31,850 nucleotides of DNA from Collodictyon triciliatum. Lineage: Eukaryota; CRuMs. A model generated the notes under the pieces. It did no database searches. It was given only the letters and a program-made list of their open reading frames with translations, and was not told the DNA's origin. Location: the NCBI GenBank assembly GCA_043381765.1, contig JBHJMP010000925.1, positions 1 through 31,850 on the forward strand, given 5' to 3'. Positions within the stretch are counted from its first letter, which is position 1. Each line of letters starts with the position of its first letter. Shown here in pieces: positions 11,204-29,427 of this stretch. Made by a program: the position numbers and the translations under genes.

Positions 11204-14200
11204 CCGTACTCTTGAATCGAATAAAGGAAAAATTATAATATAGTGATATTCATTAAAACCCACAACTGAATAGCAATATTCTATTTGATTATGTTACTGT
11301 TTCTTCATCTTCATAATTTCTTTTTTTGCATCTTGGTATTTCTAGATTTTCTCATTATGTCAAATATCTTGTAGTAATTGAATTGCTTATCATAGACTCG
11401 GTTGAATGAAAAATCGACCATGCTAAGGGAGTCACAAAGGGAAGATATATCTGGGTGTAACAAACTGATTGTCCAGCTGGAGGGTGCTTTTCAGAGGTTT
11501 GGTTGAAGACAGTGATATTGATGAAGATGATATTTCTATTTCTATTCCTATTCCTGTTCCTGTTCCTGTTCCTGTTCCTGTTCCTGTTCCTGTTCCTATT
11601 CCTATTCCTATTCCTATTCCTATTCCTATTCCTATTCCTATTCCTATTCCTATTCCTATTCCTATTCCTATTCCTATTCCTATTCTTATTCCTATTCTTA
11701 TTCCTATTCTTATTCCTATTCTTATTCCTATTCTTATTCCTATTCTTATTCCTATTCTTATTCCTATTCTTATTCCTATTCCTAACTCCTAACTCCTAAC
11801 TCCTAACTCCTAACTCCTAACTCCTAACTCCTAACTCCTAACTCCTAACTCCTAACTCCTAACTCATAATTCCTATTCCTATATGAGAAAAAGAAGGCTC
11901 ATAAAATAGATAATGAAACTATTCAATTTTGAATTAATGATAAAATCATGCTTCAACACAACTACGCCAAGGATGCAAATGGCTCACAGTGAAACCACTG
12001 GAAAATTGGATAAAGTATTTGCTCTTTTTTTTCTTCCAAAAAAAAAATATAAGTCAGGCCCCACTTTAATTTTTATCAGTTTCTCATACTATACTTAGAT
12101 ATGTTATCATTTCAATTTTTTCAAAACCTTCAAAAGGCTCTCTCTGATATCACGCGTATCGAAGCAGACACAAATGGGAATTTTCAAGCAGTCGAAAATG
12201 GGTAAATTTATGCTTCCATAAATTTACATTTTTACAATCAAAGTTTGTTTGCCTTTATATTGATAATGAGACAGTGCTTGCATCGTATAAATCTCGTTTT
12301 ACTATAGATTAGGAAATCGAATCGATGAGCTGCAGAGTATTCTTTCTACATTATCTGTGAACAGTGAGAAGGTTCCCCTCCCTCTCGATAAATGTGTTTC
12401 TTGTGGCTACTTTGGACCTCTTATACATATAAATCTCATGCCTTCATTCGTTTTAATATAGAATATTTCCAAGTTATGGGAAACATGTGAAGGAATTGAA
12501 ACACAGGTTATTTTTTTTAAAAATTATAATACATTTTTTATATTTTTTATATTTTTTATATTTTTACATTTTTATATTTTTATATTTTTATATTTTTATA
12601 TTTTTATATTTTTCTATATTTTCTATATTTTCTATTTTTCTATTTTTCTATTTTTCTATTTTTCTATTTTTCTATTTTTCTATTTTTCTATTTTTCTATT
12701 TTTCTGTTTTTCTATATTTTTCTTTTTGTCTTTTTGTCTTTTTGTCTTTTTGTCTTTTTGTCTTTTTGTCTTTTTGTCTTTTTGTCTTTTTGTCTTTTCG
12801 TCTTTTCGTCTTTTCGTCTTTTCGTCTTTTTTTCTGTTTTTCTATTTTTCTGTTTTTCTATTTTTCTGTTTTTCTATTTTTCTGTTTTTCTATTTTTCTG
12901 TTTTTCTGTTTTTCTATATTTTTCTTTTTGTCTTTTTGTCTTTTTGTCTTTTTGTCTTTTTGTCTTTTTGTCTTTTTGTCTTTTCGTCTTTTCGTCTTTT
13001 CGTCTTTTCGTCTTTTCGTCTTTTCGTCTTTTCGTCTTTTCGTCTTTTCGTCTTTTCGTCTTTTCGTCTTTTCGTCTTTATACATTCACGCATTCCTGTT
13101 TATTAAAATTATTTAATGATTCATTCACGGCACTGACTTTGCAAGTAACATTATTGGTATTCCATCAGCTTAACGGGCGTGTCGAGGAGACCACAGAAAT
13201 AATTGGAAAGAGGTTTGAAGAGCTCGAGGCTTTCATCACCGAAGAGTTTAGATCGGTCAAAGCTGAGCAGGAACAAACTGCTGAAGTTGACAAAGCAGCT
13301 CTTCAAAATCTTGACAAGCGGTATTTTGGACATATTCTCTCTAAATATTTCATTTTTTTGCCACAAAGAATGTACAAATATTACTCGTTCTATGTTCTAT
13401 CCTCTGACCCGTGTAAAATCTTAGTACCCATAAGCGCATCGATGAGATAGGTGAAAAGGTCGCTGAAATCGCCTTGGCTTCCGAGCATTTGCGTCTTGCA
13501 ATAGAAAGAGAAAGATCTGATAGAAATCAGGGCCTTGAAATTATAAAGTCAACTGCAAGCTCAAACGACAAGAAGTTTATTTTATTTATGTTTTATATTA
13601 TTTTCTGAAAAGACATAAATGTCTTATCATATATAATATACGGCACAGACTTCAATCAAGGTTGGAGGACTGCACATCCAAGTTGAACTCCCTCATAGTC
13701 GAGCACAATCATGTTAGGGAACTGTAAACCTTATGAAATTTCACCGTATCATTCCAGTTTGAACTGATTCTGAGGTATTGATCTCTTTTCCACTTGCTAT
13801 AAATCATGCAGTTGGTGGATACTGTCAAGGGAAACAAGAGAGAGCAGCTTCAATTGCAGGAGGAAGTCCAAAATGTAATTACTTACTATAGCCACTCTTA
13901 AATTTTCTATTCACATTTCTCTTGAATTGCACTGCTCGACCTTTGTTGTATTGACTTTTTAATTCGAAATGTCTAAAACATAGGTTACAAAGTCAGCTAT
14001 TCCTCTGCTGGAACGCAAGTTAGACGAATCAATCAGACTAGAGGTTTGTGTATCCTCATATTCCGAATTCAGAAAGGCTAACGTACTTCACTGCCTTAAT
14101 CCAACGGTAACTCCACAACAGAAAATCGAGCGTTCTCAGGGAGAAGAGATGATTCGTGGAATCATTTCTAACCAGGAAGCAAAGTACTGTGTGGTGATAA

Positions 14201-14327
14201 ATATAACATCAATAACCATTCTTTTTACCTTTTGATTATTTTCTTGTGGAATTAACAATCATCACTCTGGTGAAACAATTCACCAAGTAACTTTAACACA
14301 TCAGGTATTGTAAGAACTCTCATTTTC

Positions 14328-14407
<80 letters not shown>

Positions 14408-15918
14408 TTTTGTGTTACATTAATAGACAATCCGGACGCTTGGATGAGTTGCATGGAAACATGGTCCGTATGTCCCGAGATCAAGGTGCATTAGTGTCTG
14501 GGCTCAAAGAAACTAACGAAGTATGTGAAAATATGAGACTATTTATGATTTCTATATGTATTTACTATATGGTTCCATTCCTAGTTGTATCGGATTATGT
14601 CCACTAGTTCAAAGTCAGTCATTACTGAAATTTGTATTTTGTACATCCTTGCCATCAGACCTTCACTATTCAACTGAGAACAATCAGAGATGAAATGTCG
14701 AATAAAATCGATGATATCACAGCGTCAGTTACATTCTTGCATATGAATTATCATCTGACTATATCGAAAGGCAATATCTATTTATCTCCATTTCCATCCT
14801 CATTTATCGTGCATTTGAATTCATCATTAGAAGGCAAAATAGCAACCAGTCCATGAAATTCTCTGAAGTTGCTGAACAAGTATCTGGACTTGAAAATCGG
14901 TTTGATGAATCGCCCCGATTAAGATTTTGAAATGTGTAGTTGTCCAAACTATTTTTCTCACACTTTTGAATTATTTCATTTCCCATTTGCCAGGGTCGCC
15001 GCAAGATTGGAAGAAACGGCTAGGCATGTTGATGGTAACACGCAGCGCATCAGCCTGGTGAGTCTTTATGACGTTGATTATCACCAGTACCGCTCATTAT
15101 ATTCGCACAATGAACATATTTTCGGAATCACAAAGTTACATCTTTGGCAGCTACATGTATATTCAAACACATAAAAAAATGGAAGACTTCATTTAATAAT
15201 ATTCTGTACATCGCCCTAGCTTGCTGACAGAGTTCAAGAGTTTGAAAATATATCACGAAGGGAAAGAGATGAACGAGACAAAAATTGGATTGGAGAAAGA
15301 GAGCGCATTAGTCTCAATGAGAAAAGGTTTCACCTATGCAGGAACCATTCAAGAATTTTTTTATTTTTTCATTTATTATTACATCCCACCAAGTTTTAAG
15401 CCAAATCAAAATTTTGCAGATTGTGGCAAAGGGTAGACGAGTGTGTGGCCAAAGTCAATCTGCTTATTAGCGAATTTAACAAATCTCAGCTCGAGATACA
15501 GGATGCACAGTTAAAATCAAAGAGAATGGAAAAGATGCTCTCTGAGAGGTCAATGGAGGTCAAGACACTAACGTAAGTTGATGAGATGATAAAGGTCGCA
15601 CCTAATCTGTGTATTTTTTTTTATATTTATTCTTTTTCTAATTTTCGCTTTGAAGCCAAAAGAAAGTGAAACCAATTATCATGTAATTCATCAGAGCGCT
15701 GGTGGACAGCCAAATAGCCGCAGCTGGGATTGTTCCATCCGGGAGGCAAGGAGGTGTGTATAAAATCGTAGTCACAATCATCAAATTAAGGCTAGACTAG
15801 ATTCTAACACTTAAAACGAAATAAATGTTCAGGATTAAATCGAACTGGGACATATTCACCGACGAAACTCGCACCACCGAGGCTAAATTCGCAGTACGGA
15901 CAAGGCAGCGCAGATTGA
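8263..15918 (+). CDS. Large coiled-coil protein, 34 exons, family not recognised
   Basis: I do not recognise the family. Exons: 8263-8316, 8423-8563, 8687-8869, 9004-9099, 9289-9357, 9481-9488, 9544-9652, 9734-9798, 9930-10002, 10118-10207, 10292-10378, 10514-10600, 10691-10789, 10892-10915, 11013-11102, 11396-11496, 11972-12014, 12137-12201, 12308-12371, 12462-12506, 13169-13320, 13425-13574, 13649-13712, 13812-13874, 13984-14043, 14122-14183, 14427-14520, 14659-14723, 14831-14899, 14994-15057, 15220-15326, 15420-15572, 15695-15753, 15833-15918. All junctions are GT-AG with matching phase, giving 2841 nt (946 aa, TGA). After MSNPSPYLADFARQRNSK and a RDAYISYLEMQLERM segment, almost the whole chain is charged heptad-type helix (for example LNGRVEETTEIIGKRFEELE). 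The last 30 residues are basic, Ser/Pro-rich and disordered. There is no membrane segment or catalytic motif. A cytoskeletal, basal-body or tether role is only inference. The first five exons are GC-rich and the rest AT-rich. The micro-exon and a few acceptors (10012-10013 region, 13713 donor) are the least certain joins. Confidence 0.85.
8328..8400 (+). repeat. 11-bp CTCTCCTTCCA tandem repeat in intron 1
   Basis: About six copies of an 11-bp pyrimidine unit fill most of the 106-bp first intron of the coiled-coil gene, so the repeat doubles as the polypyrimidine tract before the acceptor at 8422. Confidence 0.9.
11131..11201. repeat. (AAT)n microsatellite in intron 15
   Basis: About 23 perfect AAT triplets within an intron of the coiled-coil gene. 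The frame reads poly-Asn or poly-Tyr and is not coding. Confidence 0.95.
11533..11780 (+). repeat. CCTGTT / CCTATT / CCTATTCTTATT zoned array
   Basis: Hexamers in three ordered zones: CCTGTT (about 11551-11598), CCTATT (to about 11690), then a 12-bp CCTATTCTTATT unit. It lies in intron 16 of the coiled-coil gene, and pyrimidines dominate the sense strand. Confidence 0.93.
11781..11868 (+). repeat. (CTCCTAA)n telomere-like heptamer array
   Basis: About twelve perfect heptamers directly abut the CCTATT array in the same intron. The other strand reads TTAGGAG, a one-base variant in kind of plant and vertebrate telomere units. Confidence 0.93.
12530..13078 (+). repeat. Zoned octamer array in intron 20
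   Basis: About 550 bp of 8-bp units in ordered blocks: TTTTTATA, TTTTTCTA, TTTTTGTC, TTTTCGTC, then TTTTTCTG/TTTTTCTA alternation, TTTTTGTC and TTTTCGTC again. It fills intron 20 of the coiled-coil gene. Long open frames across it on both strands (FCLFVFLS or KRRKDEKT repeats) are artefacts. Confidence 0.93.
14335..14406 (+). repeat. Poly(T) run of about 70 in intron 26
   Basis: An uninterrupted T tract ends 20 bases before the acceptor at 14426 of the coiled-coil gene and so serves as an extreme polypyrimidine tract. Its length may be set by assembly. Confidence 0.93.
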
Positions 15919-16666
15919 AGTACCATCCGTGATCCTAACACCTGCAGCTGGCAAAAGAAAAAAAAGCAGAAACGGAAATGAACGGTGGATGGCCAGGATA
16001 TACTATTAAAGGGCGTTATTGGAACGAAAACGAGTTGAATTCGGCAGAGTAAACATTGCGCGTGGTGTTTGCAATTGTTTAGTGCTCCAGATAAGAGTTT
16101 TGCTTGATTATCGCACACAACTCCGAAGTTTATCTGCCCATCATCTTATGTTCAATTGTTTCATATGTTGATAACTTCTGTATTTGTCCACAAAAAGAAA
16201 AAAAATAAAGTTGTTAGCTGTGATTTGTTCCCCGAGTGTTTCAAAATGGGTGATACTCTCCGAGCCACTTCGTGAGTTCTCTGGGACAATTCGGTTGACA
16301 ATTCAATGTCACTGCGAACTTTCCACGATAGCACAGCACTAGCGCGAGGCATGTGCGAAGCGATTGCTTGCGAGATGGAATCCGATTCTTGCTTCAGGCT
16401 GGTGAACGAACGAACGTATCATCAGACTCTGGGCATCTGCCATCGCCCCGGTTGTGAGAGTCAAACAAAAGGGAAGGCCAGCTGAACCCCACTTCACCGA
16501 ATCTTACCCAGATAAAACTGTTCCCAACAGAGTCACCCTCCCCTAACTCGCCCAGGTCTCCTGAAACACGCAGGTGGGAATGATGGCCTGAACAGGCCGA
16601 ACACAGACAAAACCCACTGAAACTCTGACCGAACAGCCAGCACCCTCCGAGAAGCCGAGAGCCTGG
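15919..16666. other. Intergenic: 3' end of coiled-coil gene and upstream region of the PhnZ-like gene
   Basis: An AATAAA lies near 16202-16207 and may serve the upstream gene. From about 16380 the DNA becomes GC-richer towards the next ATG and probably holds its promoter and 5' UTR. The open frames on the minus strand here have no family signature. Confidence 0.4.
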
Positions 16667-17391
16667 ATGACTGACCACGCCACAGCACACGCCACCCTGC
16701 GCCAGCTACTGCAGGACTCTGCCTCCCAGAACTACATCGGCGAGCAGATCTCCCAGCTAGAACACGCACTCCAGTCCGGACACTTTGCCGCCCAGAAGAC
16801 CAGTGACCCTGAAGTGATTCTTGCTGCCCTCCTACACGACGTTGGTCACATTTGCCAGAAGAACGTGGAGATGATGGGTCAGCTCGGGGCAAAGCGCCAC
16901 GAATTCGTATGTCTCCTCGCCATTCTGCAGTTATTGTGTGACTTGCACATGTCCGTGTTCTTAGTGGGTACCTATCATTCAGCTTGGCAGTAAGTATCTC
17001 CACAGCCTTGGCTTCTCGGAAAGAGTCTGCACAATGGTAGAAGACCACGTTAATGCGAAACGCTATCTTACGTGGAAAGACAAAGAGTACTACAATCGCC
17101 TCTCAGAGGCCAGCAAGGGGACATTGCGCTACCAGGTTTGGTTTGTTCTGTCGCCATGTCTTCACTATCTTTTGTTTTCTTTTGTTTTTGCTTCTTGTTC
17201 AAGAATCTTTTTTTTTTTTACAGGGAGGGCCGATGGAAGATGAAGAAGCTCTTGCCTTTGAGAACAAGGACACGTTTTCTGATGCTCTTTTAGTCAGAAC
17301 ATGCGATGAGGAAGCTAAAGTTGTGGGTCTCGAGGTGCCAGGGTTGGATTTTTATGAGGGCATGATAATGGCACATCTTGGTCGTGCTTGA
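16667..17391 (+). CDS. PhnZ-like HD-domain mixed-valent di-iron oxygenase
   Basis: Exons 16667-16906, 16983-17135 and 17224-17391 (TGA) give 186 aa in phase 0. The protein aligns along its whole length with bacterial PhnZ, the oxygenase that cleaves the C-P bond of hydroxylated aminoethylphosphonate, and with related TmpB-type enzymes. Visible hallmarks are NYIGEQISQLEHALQ (Tyr23, Glu26, His33), LLHDVGH (His57, Asp58, His61), RHEFLG (His78), EDHVNAKRYL (His102), LRYQGGPM and the Asp at 159. These correspond to the di-iron ligands of the PhnZ/myo-inositol-oxygenase group plus the Tyr/Glu substrate-gating pair of the phosphonate-specific branch. Exon 2 is placed at the acceptor after cattcag because this restores HE-x-LG-x-x-YL. 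An alternative acceptor at 16964 would add six residues not seen in the family. The protein is probably cytosolic, with no targeting peptide evident. The exact substrate is inferred. Confidence 0.9.
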
Positions 17392-17429
17392 TATCTGCCC
17401 TCTGCCTTGGCATTCAATGGAGGGAATGC

Positions 17430-17435
17430 AATAAA
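17430..17435 (+). terminator. Poly(A) signal AATAAA
   Basis: A canonical hexamer 38 bp after the stop codon of the PhnZ-like gene, followed by an A run. Confidence 0.65.
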
Positions 17436-17470
17436 AAAAATCAACAAATATGTATCATGACTAGATTATT

Positions 17471-17760
17471 ATGCATGTCTGCATCTACGCACCAGAACTG
17501 TATCTCTTGCGGTGTGTGGGCGTTAAAGTCCCCGAGCCCTTGCGTCCCTTGGTTTGGATGGGTTTGGAGAAGGTAAGTAATCATGCTAATTGTGGAAACT
17601 ACACTGCTCTTAAATTTTGCGAAAACGCCAACAGTTGCACAAGACGCCACAGCCTGCTCTAGAGAAGAAGCGCAGCAGCTTGCGACCACCCGACACCACA
17701 TCACTTGCCAGCGTGCTTCTTATTGCCCATCTCAAAAAGTCGGCCGTACCCGCCTTTCTC
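17471..17760 (+). CDS. Candidate small two-exon gene or 5' exon, function unknown
   Basis: An ATG at 17471 opens a 104-nt frame ending in GAG AAG followed by a perfect donor gtaagt. A 60-bp intron ends caacag at 17634, and the frame continues as a basic, Leu-rich segment ([20 protein letters not shown]) into the CTTTCTTC array with no stop before it. The splice signals are good, but no family is recognisable and the 3' end is lost in the repeat. It may be a short gene, a degraded fragment or upstream exons of the RPC2 transcript. Confidence 0.3.
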
Positions 17761-17764
17761 AACC

Positions 17765-18090
17765 ATATTCCTTTCTTCCTTTCTTCCTTTCGTCCTTTCT
17801 TCCTTTCTTCCTTTCTTCCTTTCTTCCTTTCTTCCTTTCTTCCTTTCTTCCTTTCTTCCTTTCTTCCTTTCTTCCTTTCTTCCTTTCTTCCTTTCTTCCT
17901 TTCTTCCTTTCGTCCTTTCTTCCTTTCTTCCTTTCTTCCTTTCTTCCTTTCTTCCTTTCTTCCTTTCTTCCTTTCTTCCTTTCTTCCTTTCGTCCTTTCT
18001 TCCTTTCGTCCTTTCTTCCTTTCGTCCTTTCTTCCTTTCGTCCTTTCTTCCTTTCGTCCTTTCGTCCTTTCTTCCTTTCGTCCTTTCTTC
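17765..18090 (+). repeat. (CCTTTCTT)n octamer array with CGTC variants
   Basis: About forty pyrimidine octamers, with a CGTC-containing variant that alternates regularly towards the right end. It ends only about 40 bp before the RPC2 ATG and so occupies its promoter or 5' UTR. The 292-codon minus frame of KGRKEER units is an artefact. Confidence 0.93.
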
Positions 18091-18131
18091 AGGCGTTCGG
18101 GTGTCCCGGCTGTTCCGTGCACACCAGACCG

Positions 18132-25802
<7,671 letters not shown>

Positions 25803-25873
25803 ACCGCCCCGCCTCGCTTGTCGGATTCTTTGTTTGCTTTTCGTTGCTTGCAACAGGATGCACACAATTGAGG

Positions 25874-25879
25874 AATAAA
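25874..25879 (+). terminator. Poly(A) signal AATAAA for RPC2
   Basis: The hexamer lies 72 bp after the RPC2 stop, in the 194-bp spacer to the convergent GPN1 stop, so the two transcripts end very close together or overlap. Confidence 0.6.
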
Positions 25880-25996
25880 ACAACCGCGCCAAAGCACAAC
25901 AGAACCCTCGCAACCCGTCCTGTTTGCTGCACAGAAACCCCTCGGCTGCTTTCCTCTGTGCCTTTATAAACATGCAGTGGCCGTCCATTTGGAGCG

Positions 25997-28585
25997 CTAC
26001 ACGTCGTCGTATCCTTCGTCATACTCTTCGTCCTGTTCGTCGTACGCATCCCCTTCATCCTCGTCTTCGTCCTCTATAAAGTACTCGTCTTCGTCGTCCT
26101 CATCGTCTTCCCCGCCCAGCACAATCCCTTGACTTCCTTCTGCTGTCGCAGCTGTATCGATATATGTTGTTAAGGGGGGAAACGGCAATCATACGCACAA
26201 AGAGATTATTTGATGAGAATGCGCAACAGGTCGATACTGATTCCAAAAGGTAGCTGGAGCAGGTGTGGGTTTGTGAAGGAAGAAGAAAAAATGTGCTATT
26301 GAATTACATTTCGGTAAATCCTTCTCTAATTTTTGCATGTTTTCCTTTTCGGCTTTCTTCCTCTCCTTTTCGACTGCTTTTTTCTAAGAGGAATGAATTC
26401 GTAGAATTTGGTGTGATGAATATGAGCATCCGTCACAAAATTCCAACAAATAATCCTGTAATAATGGCTTGACAGTAAATTTCTGTATGAATTATCTAGT
26501 TGCTGCATACTCGTTTTTGAATATTTTTGCTCAGCTGTGGGACATAGACCCTAAAAGAAAAAAAAAGTGAAAATAAAGAACGTTGATGTTGATGTTGATG
26601 TATATCATCGTGCTAAAAAAAAAAAACAATCAATGCATATGTTCTCATGATGGTGGACATCAGAAGACTTCAGTTTGTTAACAGAATAAAGTCAAAGGCT
26701 ATCATTTTTAATTAAAATAATAAAGCAATAAATATGATAAAGGTGCACTTGAGGTATTCCTCTCGAGCCTGATCAAGAGCAGAAAACAACTCGTGGACCC
26801 CCTCACCACTAATGGCTGAGAATCCAACGGTCTAGATAAAGGTGATGCTTGAATTATGGTACATATGGATTGGACTGTACGTAATATTTACAACAAATTG
26901 GATCACAAAGATTATGTATCCATAGTATACAAAGTGTTCATCACCTTCAATGTGGAATAAAATTCATCGAGAACGAGACTCATCGAGTTGGACAGTGAGG
27001 CCATGTAATTCTCGTGAGTTTCAAGTGCTCTGCGGAATGCCTCTGAATCTCTCATCCACGTAATGGCAAAGTCGTGTGAAGTAATGTCAGTCTTGTTGAA
27101 TAAGACAATCATGGGCAGCTTCGCCTTGTATAAAACACTACGAGCGAATGACGAAACGTTATATTTCATTCAACTTCCACGCAGTAGATTATCATGCATA
27201 CCGTACGTAAATTTTCATAATGTTGCTAATGATTTTGGTACTTATTGAACTGATTCATCACTGAGAAATAATATTGAAAAGAATTATAGTATTCAACAGG
27301 GCTTTTTTTTCCCGGATGATCAATTTTATTTCTCGCTGAGTTACATGTACGATTAACTTCATTTGATATTAAATATACAAAAAAAATTGTATAATATAAT
27401 GAGTGAAGAGTTTCCCAAGGATGTTACCTGCATGCGTACAACATATTGGACATAAACGTATTAGGATTGGCGCAGCGAGGTGTGTCGATCACGTACAAAA
27501 GCACAGTAGGGAATGATGATGCAAGTGTGTCTGTGACGATTGTCCCACTGGCTGACCATGTAAACACCTCAATCTGACCAGGAGTATCAATCATCACGTA
27601 TCTTCACAATTATCATAGAAAAAAAAGGGAATAGTTATTTGATCGGGACCTATCAAGAAGGAACTATCGTATAAAGATGCTTAATTATGTTTAAAAATGC
27701 ATATAATTTGTTTATTTATCATTATAATCATTAGATGAACCATGTATTCAGGCATGGATATGCTTTCAATAATATATCATGTACTTGAGTTGGTCTTCTC
27801 TTTTTTCCACTAAATTCATGACTTGGTCAAATTTTGTGGAGAATATATTCAAAGAAGTCATGATAGCACCATTAGGGCCTAGCTTATATCTGCCACAACA
27901 ACGAAAGTTATACACCAATTTTGGCATGAAGTTAGCAGAAGCGTAGTCTGTGCATATTTTTAGAGGGAGAAAAAAAAAAGGAAAGGAAAGGAAAGGAATA
28001 TAAATAATACAAAGGCTTCATACGGATGATGGTGTGGTGATAAGGCAATAATACTAGGGCATATTGATTGGAAATGATGTAAAAATGTGATGAAATCATA
28101 TGTCGATGTATAGATTGAAAAGTGTGCGCACGTATATGTAAGCGGACTACGTACTGCTTCATCACTTCCTTATACTTTATTGTATCGCGAATGTCAATAT
28201 GTGGTGTGAATGGGAGTTTGCTAACCGCCGGATCGAGATTGATGACATAACCAGGAATCTTCTCCTCGTATATGTGAGAACATATTCGCTGGTGTATGTG
28301 GAGAATGTGTGAAAAGGAGCTGCCTAATTAATTTACAGTACGATGCTATCGAATAGCTCATGAACAAAAGAAAAGAAAAGAAGAAAACCTAGACGAGTGC
28401 TGTAATAAAGAAGTGATATAAATACGCGCCACAGCTATTACAACAGTCGATGTGACGAGTGCAGTAAGAAAATAAGGAGGTGTTGTGCAGCCATATGCAA
28501 ACCAAAGTGTTCAAACCTGCATAACCGTGGTTTTCCCGCTACCAGCCATGCCCACAACGATGCACACGATCGGCTTCTTGGACAT
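25997..28585 (-). CDS. GPN1: GPN-loop GTPase 1, 9 exons
   Basis: GTPase (XAB1/Npa3) needed for assembly and nuclear import of RNA polymerases. Minus-strand exons: 28585-28517, 28288-28155, 27889-27785, 27601-27428, 27137-26945, 26831-26749, 26550-26511, 26383-26308, 26151-25997 (TAG). They sum to 1029 nt (342 aa), and all joins are GT-AG in phase. Order of motifs: P-loop GMAGSGKTT (11-19), [24 protein letters not shown], the GPN loop in [30 protein letters not shown] (G3), LFNKTDI (G4, NKTD), [14 protein letters not shown] and [15 protein letters not shown] (G5). A Lys/Glu coiled segment follows, then an acidic tail of about 45 residues rich in Asp/Glu/Tyr, typical of GPN1. An in-frame ATG at 28762 would add 59 basic residues. 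The shorter start gives the usual N-terminus and is preferred. Confidence 0.94.
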
Positions 28586-29427
28586 ATCCCTATGTGTCAG
28601 CGCATCAGAAAAGAGACGCTTTTGTAAGGCGATCGGATAGAGCAAACCCCGTTGGCGCTTCTGCTTTCGCGGTCGAGCTTTCTCCCTCCATTCCTGCTGG
28701 TGTACCTGGGGTGGGTTTTGTCTGAATGGCTGCTGGCCAACGCTGCTTTTCAAGCCCATCAATGCAAGCTCCGAAGCGCCCAGTTAACGCACAAGAACGA
28801 GAGGCGAGCGGGTGAATAGAGTGAGGAAAGTGGCAGACGATTGGGAAACTAACGTGTGCCCACGAAACATGACTCGTTGTTTGTGTGGTCTTTAAAAATC
28901 ATCCAGGGAAGTGAGCTGGACATTTCATAAGATGATATCTATATAATATTTTATGTGTTTAAATTCGAAATCAATTAATGTGGTGAAATAGTCATATTTT
29001 CATGCCTGAAAATGAAAATATAATTATTTTCCATATATGAGCGGATGCTTTCAAGGGAATCTTTCGCCAAAATTGGAAATAATGGATCCGAAATTTTCCT
29101 CTGCTGTTTTTTTGAGCCGGTGAACTGGAGTGTCGATACCACGTAATCTCTTTCGTTTGTAAAAAACCACGGATTCTGCGACGCCGCCGACTCTGCCACA
29201 CGTAAGAATCCATAAACCGCAAAGCTCAGACCCTACACACCTCCCAAAAAATTCATCCTGCCCCACCAACAAGCAAAACACGCTCGCTGCCATTCAGGCA
29301 CTTGGGTGTCTTAGGCCAACCCCCGATCCTTCCCATAGCTAGTAGCCCCCGCCGTACACAAATCTGACCCCTGGCTAACCCAAACTTACCGTGCAGGTCC
29401 CTCTCCAACCTTGTGACATAGTTTAGA
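28586..29427. promoter_or_regulatory. Divergent promoter region, GPN1 / eL14
   Basis: 842 bp between the GPN1 start (minus) and the eL14 ATG (plus). The part next to GPN1 is open in frame for 59 codons. The middle is AT-rich and the part next to eL14 is C-rich with pyrimidine stretches. No exon or RNA gene is identifiable. Confidence 0.45.

Noticed and set aside
11131-13078. Possible CRISPR-like or satellite array
   Set aside because: Units are 3-12 bp with no unique spacers. These are microsatellites in introns of a eukaryotic gene.
12487-13450. Long frames of Phe/Leu/Ser-Cys repeats and a Lys/Arg/Asp-rich minus frame
   Set aside because: They arise wholly from the octamer array within an intron.
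16394-17048. Minus-strand frames of 98 and 171 codons over the PhnZ-like gene
   Set aside because: They are antisense shadows of a conserved enzyme exon, without family signatures.
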